Source: Echinococcus granulosus
Lineage: Eukaryota > Platyhelminthes > Cestoda > Cyclophyllidea > Taeniidae
Assembly: GCF_000524195.1 (NCBI RefSeq)
Contig: NW_020170382.1
Span: forward strand, 949,137-1,013,136
Direction: 5' to 3'
Length of the DNA stretch: 64,000 bases
Shown: positions 48,001 through 58,400 of the stretch, in pieces
How positions within the stretch are numbered: position 1 is the first letter of the stretch
Layout of the letters: each line of letters begins with the position of its first letter
Made by a program: the position numbers and the translations under genes
Notes under the pieces: model-generated
What the model was told of the DNA's origin: nothing
What the model saw: the letters and a program-made list of their open reading frames with translations, nothing else
Database searches by the model: none

Positions 48001-49151
48001 GTAAGCTCTACTCAAAAACCAGTTAACCATTTATTAATCTAGTGTTTGAGCTATTCAACATGTTTTTCGCCCCACGTCAGTTGAGTTTCCTGGCCGAGCA
48101 GGTTGACTTGACAGGTGGGTAGATAGGTAGTCATGACAGATCGGATATGGGTAAGGAGGGGCGGAAGGGAGGTAGTGGCGGAGCAAGCGAGAGAGGAAGC
48201 AAGGGTTGGATCTATCGATTAGGGCTTTTATCTCCCCTCCAGCCTGTGTGTATGTGAGGCAGGTGGAGAAGGTAGAAGGGGGTACATTGGGAGAATGATT
48301 GGCGTTACACTTGAGTTTGGCCACACCATCAAATTTGGCAGTGTTTTGATAGACAGACAGACGGACGGACAGGTGGGAGGGAGAATGAGGGAAGGGTAGA
48401 AAAACAGAACGGCTGTGTGAATTCGTATGACACAAGGGCAGACTGTTTTTTGTCCTCTCCATTTTTTATTATGTTAAACCCCGTTACAGCCTTCCTCTAT
48501 TATTGCACCCCATTAAAAAAACTTATTTGTGTGGCAGTGAAATGATTCATGGTAGATAATGAATAGGATCGCCGACTTGTGCAAGTGACCGGATGTGCTT
48601 ATTAAGTGAACATTAAGCTAGCTAAATCGTACTTAGAAATTGCACGTGTTCGTGCTTGCGCTAAGACCTCCATTCTTGAACATTTGTTAAAGTATATCGT
48701 AGAAATTTGGTTGTTTTTTTGCTATTTTGACGTAATTATTTTTCCGAAAGAAAATATTTCGTAGCATCATCGGCACCACGTAAAATCATTATTGTGTACA
48801 CGAAAGTGTCCATGCACAAGCATCTATTTTAGAATGCTCAATTGGCTTCTATCTCTCATATTCTCATCAGTTCAAATAAATCTACGCGATCTATCTGTCT
48901 TAATAGATATCATTGCAGTTGCATTGTTTATTAATGCGTTAAGTGCTACCTTATGTAAACTGTCATCAAATCCGAAAGATTTTCAACTTTATTAACGTGC
49001 TTTTGGTGAAATTTCAGGAGAAACCCTTATTTTAGCTCACGTATGGATTGGTGACCGGGATAGCGTGTTTTTATTGCTCGTACTTTTCATTATAAGTGAT
49101 CCGCAACTTCGGCAAATCAATGCCAATTTGACAAATATCCCAACATTCCAC

Positions 49152-49251
49152 NNNNNNNNNNNNNNNNNNNNNNNNNNNNNNNNNNNNNNNNNNNNNNNNN
49201 NNNNNNNNNNNNNNNNNNNNNNNNNNNNNNNNNNNNNNNNNNNNNNNNNNN
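49152..49251. other. Assembly gap of 100 N
   Basis: Exactly 100 N inside intron 2. An exon could be hidden in the missing sequence. Confidence 0.99.
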
Positions 49252-52200
49252 TTCGACAGGTGCCTACAGGTTTCAGCAAGTCGTGACACCCGATTATGCC
49301 AAAAACAAGGAAATTTTGATCACCTGATTTCTAATAATAAGTTTATTAACAACTTTAAGAAATTCGTGGTGATTAATTGGTTCTATCTTACAATGGTAGT
49401 GATGTACTCTCTTCGCAACTGCACAACTATAGATGTCAATATACGAGGCTTATGGAGAGTTTAGTATTGACAGTTGAATTTTGGAGTTAAATCATATTTT
49501 AATCCATAAGTACTTCCTTTTCCGTTCCGAAGTAATTTTCATTACTGGTATAATGAGGGGCACATTTAAATTATCCGCTACTTAATGACTTTTAGTTTAA
49601 ATTTCCTAATGTAATGCACTAGGAATGAATGGTTATTCTTTCCCATGATTGATAACTGAAAAACAGCTGCCAGTGTTTACCATAGGAATGCTAAGCTTAA
49701 GACATCATCAATTTTTCCTAATCTTATATTCAGTTATGATCAAACCTGGGCGTTTTTAACTGTAGTTTCTTGTTAGTTAGTCATAATTAATTGAAATAAC
49801 TAAACTGAAGCCCCTTCTTCGTGTACTATTTGGGTATAGCTTCAGACGAATGTGACGAGGAGGAGAAATACAGTGGAATTATCCATTTATAGGTTTCGCC
49901 TTTAAACGCATCCAACCGTCAAAATTTTTTAAAATAATTTAATGCATATTCACCAAACTCTTATGCGGAGATAAATTTAAAGTGTCTTTAAGGTAATAAT
50001 AGGTACAGCAGACTCGACAGTTCTTCAACCTCGCATTTTCAAATGCTGACATCCTAGTGATTCGTCGCATTTTAGTTTAGGTTTGGTGCATCGTTTTATT
50101 TGAACCAAATCAGTTGGAGCGAATTTTTTGTATAACGAGAGGTCCTAAACTAATACAAAATCTAACAGACTTGTCTGTCCAATGATTTATTACTTGAACA
50201 AAATTAAATTTCTACAATGAAAGAACAGGTCACAAACATTTACATTTGCCCATGCATGTGCATGTGTGTGCGGCGGAGGGACATCAAAATTTTTCGCCCC
50301 AGAGGCGATCACGCGTCTCACAGTTGGACACACGCAACTCACGCACACCCACTGCTCTCACTCCCGTCCCCTCCCCGATTCTCTTCTGCTGCTGTATGTA
50401 AGAGAGGGAGAGAGAGATGCGATCCGTCAGATAAGCTCTCTTGGCAGTGGAGACTTGACTGACAGCTGGACAGGATGTCGACAGACCCACCACTGCAACT
50501 GCTACTACTGGCGTTTACGTGTGTCAATCAGCAGCCAGAGCAACAGTAGCAGCAGTAGCAAAACTGACACAGGCGTGACAACTGCAAGATGTGAACCGAG
50601 AGAGGGAGAGTGATGGAGTTGGCCAGGAAAGGTGAGGGTGTGAGCCAGCGAAATGGAGATTGTCAGTCAAACTGAACCCCATGAGCTCATACCAGCCTCG
50701 GCGTACTCACACGGCTTGTGATGGACACACATTTACCTGCACCACGTCTCAACTGCACGGCGTTGATAATCAGCCTGTCCATCTAGTGTAAGCAGTGTCG
50801 GGTGAGTCGTGGTTTGAGGTCTGAGGTAGTTGTCATTCTTCAAATATGGTGAGAGTTGTGTCTATAGACGCGAATATTCAAACGAGGGAACTCAGTGCCG
50901 TCAGTGCATGTTTGACAATCAGAGATAAACTTTGCTCGCAGTACTGGTGGTGCGACGTCCTGCCAGCCACTTGAAAATACATTTGGTCTGTCTACTAGAG
51001 CAATGGCTTTAAGCAAAAAAACGCCGAAACAGTCAATCATTATTACTCGCATCACCAATACCCATTCAAAAAATTGCGGTGTCTTACATCACAAGTAATA
51101 AATGTTTCCTGATTCAATGCCGCCTCAGCGCTATTTAGTAAATCACTCTGTTTTAAGTCTGGTTGCCGAGTCGTCGACTTTAAATGGTAATTATGGAAAA
51201 CGTCAGTCATCATTTTACATGTCAGCAGTTCATATCACCCAAGAAGATTGGAAGAATTGGGGTCAAAAGATGAGCTATTTAATCGAGATCGGGTTTTAAA
51301 GTCAAAATCACCAAGGTTGTTGGTCAAAATCTGTTGCGCCATCATTTCATATCGCCTGAATACGACTGGTATTTTCTATCATTGTAGGTCTGTATTTCTT
51401 GAATTACTTTCTTTTCACGTGCCATAGCCTGGTAGATCCCTTTGCTAGACCATCGGGTCCTGTGATCAATGAGATTTATTGTGAAACTCGAAGTCATGGA
51501 ACAAGTTTGTCAGCATTTCTCACGTCACAAGTTTACTCCACCTAGGAATGCTAGAATAATATCCATCACGCAACACGCATATACCCTGACTCGACCCTCT
51601 TATACTAAATAGCATATCGGCCTCGTTCTATGAACCGTCAAAATACAAAACTGGTTTTTGAGATGTCCAAATTACCACAAAGTGTTTTACACTTCTCTAT
51701 ACACCCATGAAGACAGCATATTTCAAAGGAGTGAAAAGATCATGGATTCCATCTCCCACCTTACTGCGCCAAGCCAAGAACAAGCACTCAAGGAGATGTT
51801 AATGCTGAGCAGTTAGCAGGAGAATTTTTTTCCGTTCGTTCTTGTGATCAAATCGGTCATTGCCTGTTTGTTCACATCACACACACACAGCAGAGTTCAA
51901 GTGTGCTGAAACTTCTCTCACACGCACATGCACACACACATACAGGGAGAGAAAGAACTGAGGTTACGTTAAAGCAGCAGCATAGGGCAAGGAGAGAGAA
52001 AGGCAGGGCAATAAACAACATGTTGATGGTGTGTGAGTGACCTGATGAGAACACGGAGGCTGAGCAGAGGCAGCATCGTTTGTGCTGACCTTGTCAAGGA
52101 CGGTGCGGAAATTTACGCGGAAGCTGGAGAAATACGGAGGTCAGATTTTTGTTTGCGTGCAGGTGAGGCATTGGTGCGAAATACATTCAAACCTCAGACC

Positions 52201-54137
52201 ACCACTCCTTTCTCGTCTAGGAGTCACTCATTCTCAAATCGATATGAAAGCTGTAGTGGAGATTGTGGTGTCACCTAGTCAAATATTACAGCATGTAATC
52301 CGAATTGATATTATTTGAAGTTCGTCACCCGTCAAGAAAAGTTCCAATTAGTGTTGTTTGAGTAAGCAGAGCCCAGAGCTTGGTTGGATAGAGCGAGGAG
52401 CGATGTGTCAGATGTCTTATTTACCACTCTCGATATCCATCCAACAAAACAAAGGGAGATGAATCATACACTCTCATTTATGAAATGATTAGACAGAGAG
52501 AGGTGGGATGGAGGAGTAGATAATTAGGCGGTAGAGAGGGAAATGGCGTCAAAACACTAGTTGTACCGCGGACGTTTATCGGCACGATTTTCCCACATTT
52601 TTTTCTAGAGATTTGCTAGCACATTTCCACATCCGCGAGAAGTTCTTTTAATTATCCAACAACAAGTTTCGCGTGCTCTGAGCGTAATGTATGGAGATTG
52701 TTGCAAAACGCGCGCGTTGCACTTAAATAGCAAAATTATATGAAGCGCAGCTGCGTGGCATCCAACATGTGACGCAGTTGTCATTTCTTCTGAGCTACAA
52801 GATCCTAGCAGCGCAGTGCTGCCTGTAGTATTTATTGATGTGAGTAACACACAGTAATAAGACAATAAGTCGAATTCTCCCACGAAATTTACATTTTATA
52901 CGCTCTCCTCACAAATGTAAGCGGATCTCCTGATTCATTTCTACCTATCTGCGTGTCAAATCATAAGGAGTAAAAGAGGCAAACATGATCGTTTTTGTAG
53001 GCCGACGGTTTTCTCAAAATCCAGCTCACACCATCACCTGCGTTCTCACGCCACAAATACCATTCACGTTTTTTTCGTTAGACATGTGTCATTGCGAGCA
53101 CAATGGGAGTTGGGTGGTGGGCTGCGGAGCGTTGACTTTCTGCTTCCTGATGATGCTGCAGCGCCGAGTGGAGAGCGAGTTGAGATTCCGCAAAAAGTGA
53201 GTCCATCAAATGACTAAAACCCGTCTGCCAATTTTCGCACATAAATGAACATTTAAATCTTCCTTTCTCGAAAAGCATATCCACAAACCTCATATTCATT
53301 GAGGTACATGTTTGGTTAAAGTAACAAATATGGGATCATATTCATGTGATTTCATAGAGACTACTAAAATTGTTTAGTTTCAAGCACTACCCTTTGTGTG
53401 ATGACGCAAAATTCCAAACAATGGTCCCTTTGATACACTTATTTCGATTTTCAGTAGTGTAGCGTGTAAAAACAATTTCACATGTAGGACAGCAATGGAA
53501 TACAGATATTTTGGATGAGATAGGAGTCTTCGTAGTCACGATGTTTAAACTACTCGTTATCAAGGCATATTTTGGCGTCTGCATTTCCATCACTAAACGA
53601 TGGTAAAGCAGTTCTTGACCAACAAACGATTTTAAGGATGTCAAACTGAGGTGATTTTAACCTGTAAAATAATCCGGAAATAGTTCAGCACGGAGTGACT
53701 ATTTTCTAATTATCAGAAACTGGTGGATTCACACTGTTTGCCTTGATTTCACAGCAGAATTCGAGCGTTGGGGGTGTTGAGAACTACTCCTTTTACCAAA
53801 GAAAAGCGCGTTCATCAGTAAGAAAGTTAGGCAGGCAATTTAAAAATTCCCACTAAAATCGCCTCATTCCATGATTAAGTACTAAAAGCGAATGACTACA
53901 ATTAATCGTAGCCCGAATATATTGCGGAATCATTTTGTGTGGTAAGGGGAGATGATCGGTGCAAGACTGACTGAGACAGAAATTATCCAAGGGTCGAAAT
54001 GAAGCGAAAAGAGAATGAAGTGAGCAGGTAGAGCGTGTGTGTGTGTGAAAGGGTGAGACAACGCTCTCAAAGAAGCAAAAAAATGCGGAATAGATGGCGG
54101 CAAGATCCCCTATAAATTGTGTTCCATCTCGTTTGTT

Positions 54138-54163
54138 ACACACACACACACACACACACACAC
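54138..54163 (+). repeat. (AC)13 microsatellite
   Basis: Perfect AC repeat about 450 bases before exon 3. Another alternating run, gcgagcgcacacgcgcgctc, follows at 54390-54409. Confidence 0.9.
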
Positions 54164-54615
54164 GCCGGCACGCACGAAAAACACGAAGTGGTGGCGGTAG
54201 CTGCGCGCTAAAGATCGTTCGAGCAAGCAAGCCAGTGATCACCACCTGCCCGTGGGGAGCGGCAAATGACACGTATTTTTGCCACCGGCACGACTGGCAG
54301 CAGCATCGCTGCTGCTGAGGATGAAGAACGAAGATGCGCTGCTCGGCGCCTGCCTGCACGCCTTGCGCGCTCTCCTGACAAGACCACTGCGAGCGCACAC
54401 GCGCGCTCACTTCAAACACACAAGTACCGCTCTCTGTTGTGCGAACGAAAAAAGGAGAGATCCTAATTTACCGACTGCCCACCCACTTACCCACTGCGTG
54501 CACTTGCCCGCCTGCATGAGATGGTATGGCGAGTCCGCCCTTCACCACCAAAACAATCACTCGTCCACCTACTCCCTCAGATCCCCAATTCGTTCTATTC
54601 TATTTTCACTTTTAG

Positions 54616-55691
54616 ACAGACACTTCAACGCCACAGAGGGTCAGTCGCTCAGCGGGTCCGCCGGCTTTCCGGAACAGGTGGGCAATCGACCACCTTCGGC
54701 TGACTCGCGGAAAATGGACGCTTTCCATCGCGGTGTGAAGGAGGCTCCGCGTTCGTCGCCTTCTAACAGCTCTGAGGGCGGAGTGTCAACACAACCGCAA
54801 CAATCGCAACAGGCATCGCTACCACCACCTCCGATGCTATCAGAAGAGCATCATTTACAACACGAGGCGTATGAAGGCAGCTCAAACATTCCTACCACCT
54901 GCACCCAGTCTTCGAATCCTCAGATGTCTGGACTCTTCAGCATTCGTCGAGCTGTTGGTTTATCGCGTACGAATCTCCCCTTTCCAGCGAGGAAGCGACT
55001 ATTCAGTTGGTTAGTAGACCATCTCCGAGAACCCTATCCTTCTGAAGAGGAGAAAATGATGCTTGCGATGGAGACCGGGCTCTCCCGAACCACTGTCAAT
55101 AATTGGTTCATCAACGCACGTCGGCGTTATGTGAAACCACTGATGCAGGGTCGACTTGTTCTCCAATCAGGTGTTTTCAAAACTGTCTCAGGGGATGGCG
55201 CATCTTCTGCGAAATCGCCAAATTCACCGACTCAATCGTCTGGAGTTCCCATTGCTGCTGGAGCGTCATCATCTTCCAATTTCCACAACTCCGATACCAC
55301 AGCGGGTCAGTTTTCGTCCCAATTCGCTGCGGCTTCGAGGCTGAACCTTCATCAAGATGGTGTGTTTCCAGCTCCACCTCCACCACCACCGCATATGGGG
55401 GGAGTGAGCAGCAGTTCTGCGCTGTCTGCAATGGCAGCAGCCGCTGTGGCATTTGCTGGAGGCCCTCGTTCTTTCGCAGACAATGGAGGAGATTTAAAAC
55501 TCACTTCTCCACGTCCTGCTCATTTGCCATGGCAAACGATTCCAGGCCTGGATATGGGCAGCCCAAAACGTTGTCGCAGAACCTCTGATCTTTCCTCATC
55601 GTCCTCTCCGGCAGAAACAACGTCAAGGTATCCGCAGAAATCTGCTGGCCATGAAAAACCAACCCTCAAGGGAGAGGTCTCCTGTGAATAG
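54616..55691 (+). CDS. Zinc-finger/TALE homeobox gene, terminal exon 3: TALE homeodomain
   Basis: The acceptor cttttag opens the frame with two bases of a split codon; stop TAG is at 55689-55691. It encodes about residues 618-975. A Ser/Gln/Pro-rich part precedes a 63-residue TALE homeodomain at 54954-55142 (residues 731-793). TALE marks are the three-residue loop insertion with PYP (EPYPSEEEK) and recognition helix VNNWFINARRR, with Ile at canonical position 50 and Asn at 51. Helix 2-3 resembles Meis/Prep (PYPSEE, VNNWFINARRR), but the N-terminal arm and helix 1 (LPFPARKRLFSWLVDHL) do not. No Meis/PKNOX N-terminal domain is seen anywhere in the gene. The tail holds a Pro6 run, the Ala-rich motif LSAMAAAAVAFAG (55407-55460), which repeats that of exon 2, and a basic SPKRCRRTSD segment. 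TALE proteins bind DNA, often with PBC or Meis partners. Other in-frame upstream codons of this ORF are intron. Confidence 0.9.
54954..55142 (+). other. TALE homeobox (63 codons)
   Basis: The domain runs from VGLSRTNLPF to RRRYVKPL. Leu16, Trp19 (TALE helix 1), the PYP loop, and W48, F49, I50, N51 and R53 of the recognition helix are all present, so it should be DNA-binding competent. The domain is intact in a single exon, without an intron. Confidence 0.93.
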
Positions 55692-56235
55692 GCTGTTTTC
55701 ATCCTCCAGCCACCTCGTATAGTTTTATCGAGAATGCATCGATGGTTTTGTGTACAGCCTATAAAAAATGCACTAACTTTTTCTCTCATGTCCATCCAAG
55801 TAGTAGTAAGTTGGTTAAGTAAGATTCCAACATTGATCAACCCTGCTCACAATAATTAGCTTCCTTCTCTCCCTCTTCCAATGTGTGTTTGGATACACAG
55901 TCCCCTCCTCGCTTCTCCTCCTCCACTTCCATTTTGTTGTTTTACATACATTCTATTGTGCGAAAGGTGTTTTCCCTGGTGTGAATTCGTGAAATGGAAG
56001 CCTCCTTCTCTGTTCGACACTACAAGGTCGTCAGCTTGAAGGGGAAGGGGGAGGAACTGGAGAGGGAGGTTGGAAGGGGGGAATTTCAATGTGATTTGTT
56101 CTAATGACAGCCTGCGTCACAGGCTAGATCTTTGGTGCCTCAGGGAGGAGGCTAACCCTATGACAGCTGACAAAACGCAGATTAAATATTGCCTGGAGGT
56201 GTGTTCAGGGTCTAATTCGCCTAAGATAGATTAAA
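55692..56235 (+). other. Probable 3' UTR of the zinc-finger/TALE gene
   Basis: No AATAAA occurs in the first 1.5 kb after the stop. The variant ATTAAA is at 56181-56186 and again at 56230-56235, which would give a 3' UTR of about 0.5 kb. The stretch 55856-56090 alternates pyrimidine- and purine-rich segments. The end is a guess. Confidence 0.3.
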
Positions 56236-57287
56236 TATCCAAGGGGAATTTAATGATTTGCATCAAATGAAAGCTTGAGAACAGCTCTCTACGCAGCTGC
56301 GTATGAATACTTAAGGGGAATGGGAAGGAATCACTCCCTCTAGAGGACTGATAAGAATAGCTTTCATGACAAGAAATTGTTAACTAATGAGTAAGTAATA
56401 ATGCAGCTAAATATTGAAATGATTTCGGCTGATAGCTAAGGGAGACTGAAGTTACTGTCACGGGGAGAGGAAGGAATGCCCGGAAAACAGCAACATAAGT
56501 CCGATGCATGTTTTTATGATTGCAATGGTACATTCAAGCGACTTGTATACGAACGATGAGGGAGTATGTTACGAAACCATTTTGATTTGAACACTCCACT
56601 TCAGACCCCGAAATGCCAATTTATCGTAACTGTTGCCAACGCAGCCGCACTTTTTTCCGCGTGAACATTACGTTAATGAGGCCGGCAACGCCGAGTAGTG
56701 TTTGCGGCTCATTCCTCGCTGAGATGGACTCGCGGCTTCACCATCATCATCACAGACCTCCCACAGTGATGGTATCGATTTTTAAGTGATGAAGGTTTGA
56801 TCAGAGTGAAATCAATAACTCTGGCTCTTGCGATTCACAGCGTGACATTTACTCCTCACTGCAAGGCCCGAGGTTGATCGATTTTTGCCAGGTGTAGGTC
56901 GATATTCAGCGGTGCGTGGGCAAATGGAGGCAGGCCAAAGGAAGTGGACCGGACAGTTCACTATTCCAACGCTGCCGCTTGGTAATTTGCTGAAATTTGT
57001 AAAGGCTGCGATTGGGATTGCATAGATTAATAGCATAATTAAAAAATATTTTAATTACATAGCTCAAACTTACGGACTGACAAACATTCGGGGAACTAGA
57101 ATTAAGAGCCAGTACACATGATGTAGAAACAAAGCAAACTGGCGCATCCTTCATTAATTAAAAGAATTAACATGCTAATTAAACCGATAACGATAAAATC
57201 ACTTCTGGAAATAACATTATGTAACGAGTTAAAATTACTGTCCCGTATAAGCCTACTTAAATAAATAAGTAAAATGATACGTTAAAG
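56236..57287. other. Intergenic, no gene seen
   Basis: Unsupported open frames up to 82 residues; a short CAT run (caccatcatcatcac) near 56738. Nothing else recognised. Confidence 0.45.
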
Positions 57288-58130
57288 GTTTGTTTGACTC
57301 TTGGTTTAGGCAAGGGGTCAACTTATGTGCTCCGCCATTACACCTTCGCCGAGTGGGTTGGCCTCTCAGCCACGCCAGCAGCTAAAGGCCTACTTGTATG
57401 CCGAATATATATATTCTGAACGAGTGTTATGTCCTCTTTCGTCCTTAGGGAAGTCTCGGGGAGCTACATTAGTAACAGCGGAAACCTAACCCGGCCTTAA
57501 AATATATCTATTCTAATTTCTGCTGCTGGGTGATGAACATTAGCACGATAGGGAAGGGCATATGCTGCAAATGGAGAAGTTCGACAACTCCTAACAGGGG
57601 GGTTTAAAATGACGTCTACCTTCGGCAACAACCCCACTTCCGTGTCCTGTAGGAATACGATTTACAACTGAAGCGACACTAGCCGAGGCCGTGGCCATCT
57701 TTAAAGCTTTCATCACGGAACTGTCTATCGTTCTTGTATGAAATATCAGTTATGTGAATACGTAATATCTCCACCACCTCTACTAGCTAAATGGAATCCA
57801 GATAGATATGCCTAAATGCCACGGAAGTGAAAACAAAGCGAAATGGAGGAATATAGGCGAAACCCTACCCCAACGGAACTGTATTAAATCCTATCCTTTG
57901 GCTCTTGGCTCTGCTTTGGGCTAGTAACCCTAGGGATGGCAATGAACATGAGCAATGGCCAACAAAACAGTTTCCTTACAGGAGACAACACCAGATCCAG
58001 TAAAATTGCCGTGAGAGATCCGTGAAGCTGTAGTCAAGTATCTTCTCAGTTGCATGACAGTTTGATGACTAGCAGGGTTGGCCTGTGGGTGTTTTTTACA
58101 GCACCACCTACATTGTGATGGCCAGAGTGG
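57288..58130 (+). repeat. Dispersed repeat family, copy A (near full length)
   Basis: Begins gtttgtttgactcttgg and runs through cgtctaccttcgg (57613-57625) to gtgggtgttttttacagc. It aligns along its length with copies B (5' part), C and D. On the minus strand, around 57607-57672, it encodes VVNRIPTGHGSGVVAEGRRH before a stop, a peptide shared with copies C and D. No terminal repeats, target-site duplication or poly(A) tail was identified. Class unknown; an old mobile element with a coding region is likely. Confidence 0.7.
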
Positions 58131-58200
58131 GGGCTTGACTTTGGGGAGCGTCGGGTACGATGCTCAAGGGAGGGGAGTGGGGCTATGTAATAAGTTGGAT

Positions 58201-58400
58201 GTTTGTTTAACTCTCGGTTCTGGCAAAGGGGCCACTGAAATGTTCCGCCATTGTACCATCGTCGGATGAGCTAACCTTTGAGCCATACCAGTAGCCCGAG
58301 CCTTACTGTATGTCGAATATATATAATCTGCCCGAGTATTGTATCTTCTTTCGTCTTCAGGGAAGTCAAGGTGCTACAGAGATGACAGCGAAGAAGATTG
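58201..58400 (+). repeat. Dispersed repeat family, copy B (truncated)
   Basis: Begins gtttgtttaactctcgg and continues with ccgccattgtaccatcgtcg and gtcgaatatatataatctgc. It closely matches the first 200 bases of copy A (gccgaatatatatattctga). It follows copy A head to tail with about 70 bases between them, and lacks the peptide-bearing part. Confidence 0.7.

Larger units (their letters stand above)
48001..54615 (+). other. Intron 2 of the zinc-finger/TALE gene
   Basis: Donor GTAAGC at 48001; acceptor tattttcacttttag ending at 54615. Length about 6.6 kb, including a 100-N gap (49152-49251), so the true length is unknown. A stretch at 53162-53196 has acceptor- and donor-like edges but its phase does not fit. 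An open block at 52035-52165 ends at CAG|GTGAGG but has no acceptor. CA-rich runs occur near 50250-50620 and 51880-51945. Otherwise no feature was recognised. Confidence 0.65.

Noticed and set aside
52035..52165. Exon-like open block ending at CAG|GTGAGG in intron 2
   Set aside because: No acceptor with a pyrimidine tract precedes it and its phase does not match the flanking exons; no domain.
53162..53196. 35-base microexon (RRVESELRFRK) between acceptor- and donor-like sites in intron 2
   Set aside because: Good local splice signals, but 35 bases between the phase-1 end of exon 2 and the phase-1 start of exon 3 breaks the frame. The other frame runs into TGA.
53853..54419. 188-residue minus-strand frame opposite the region before exon 3
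   Set aside because: Crosses an (AC)13 microsatellite read as a Val-Cys run; a composition artefact.
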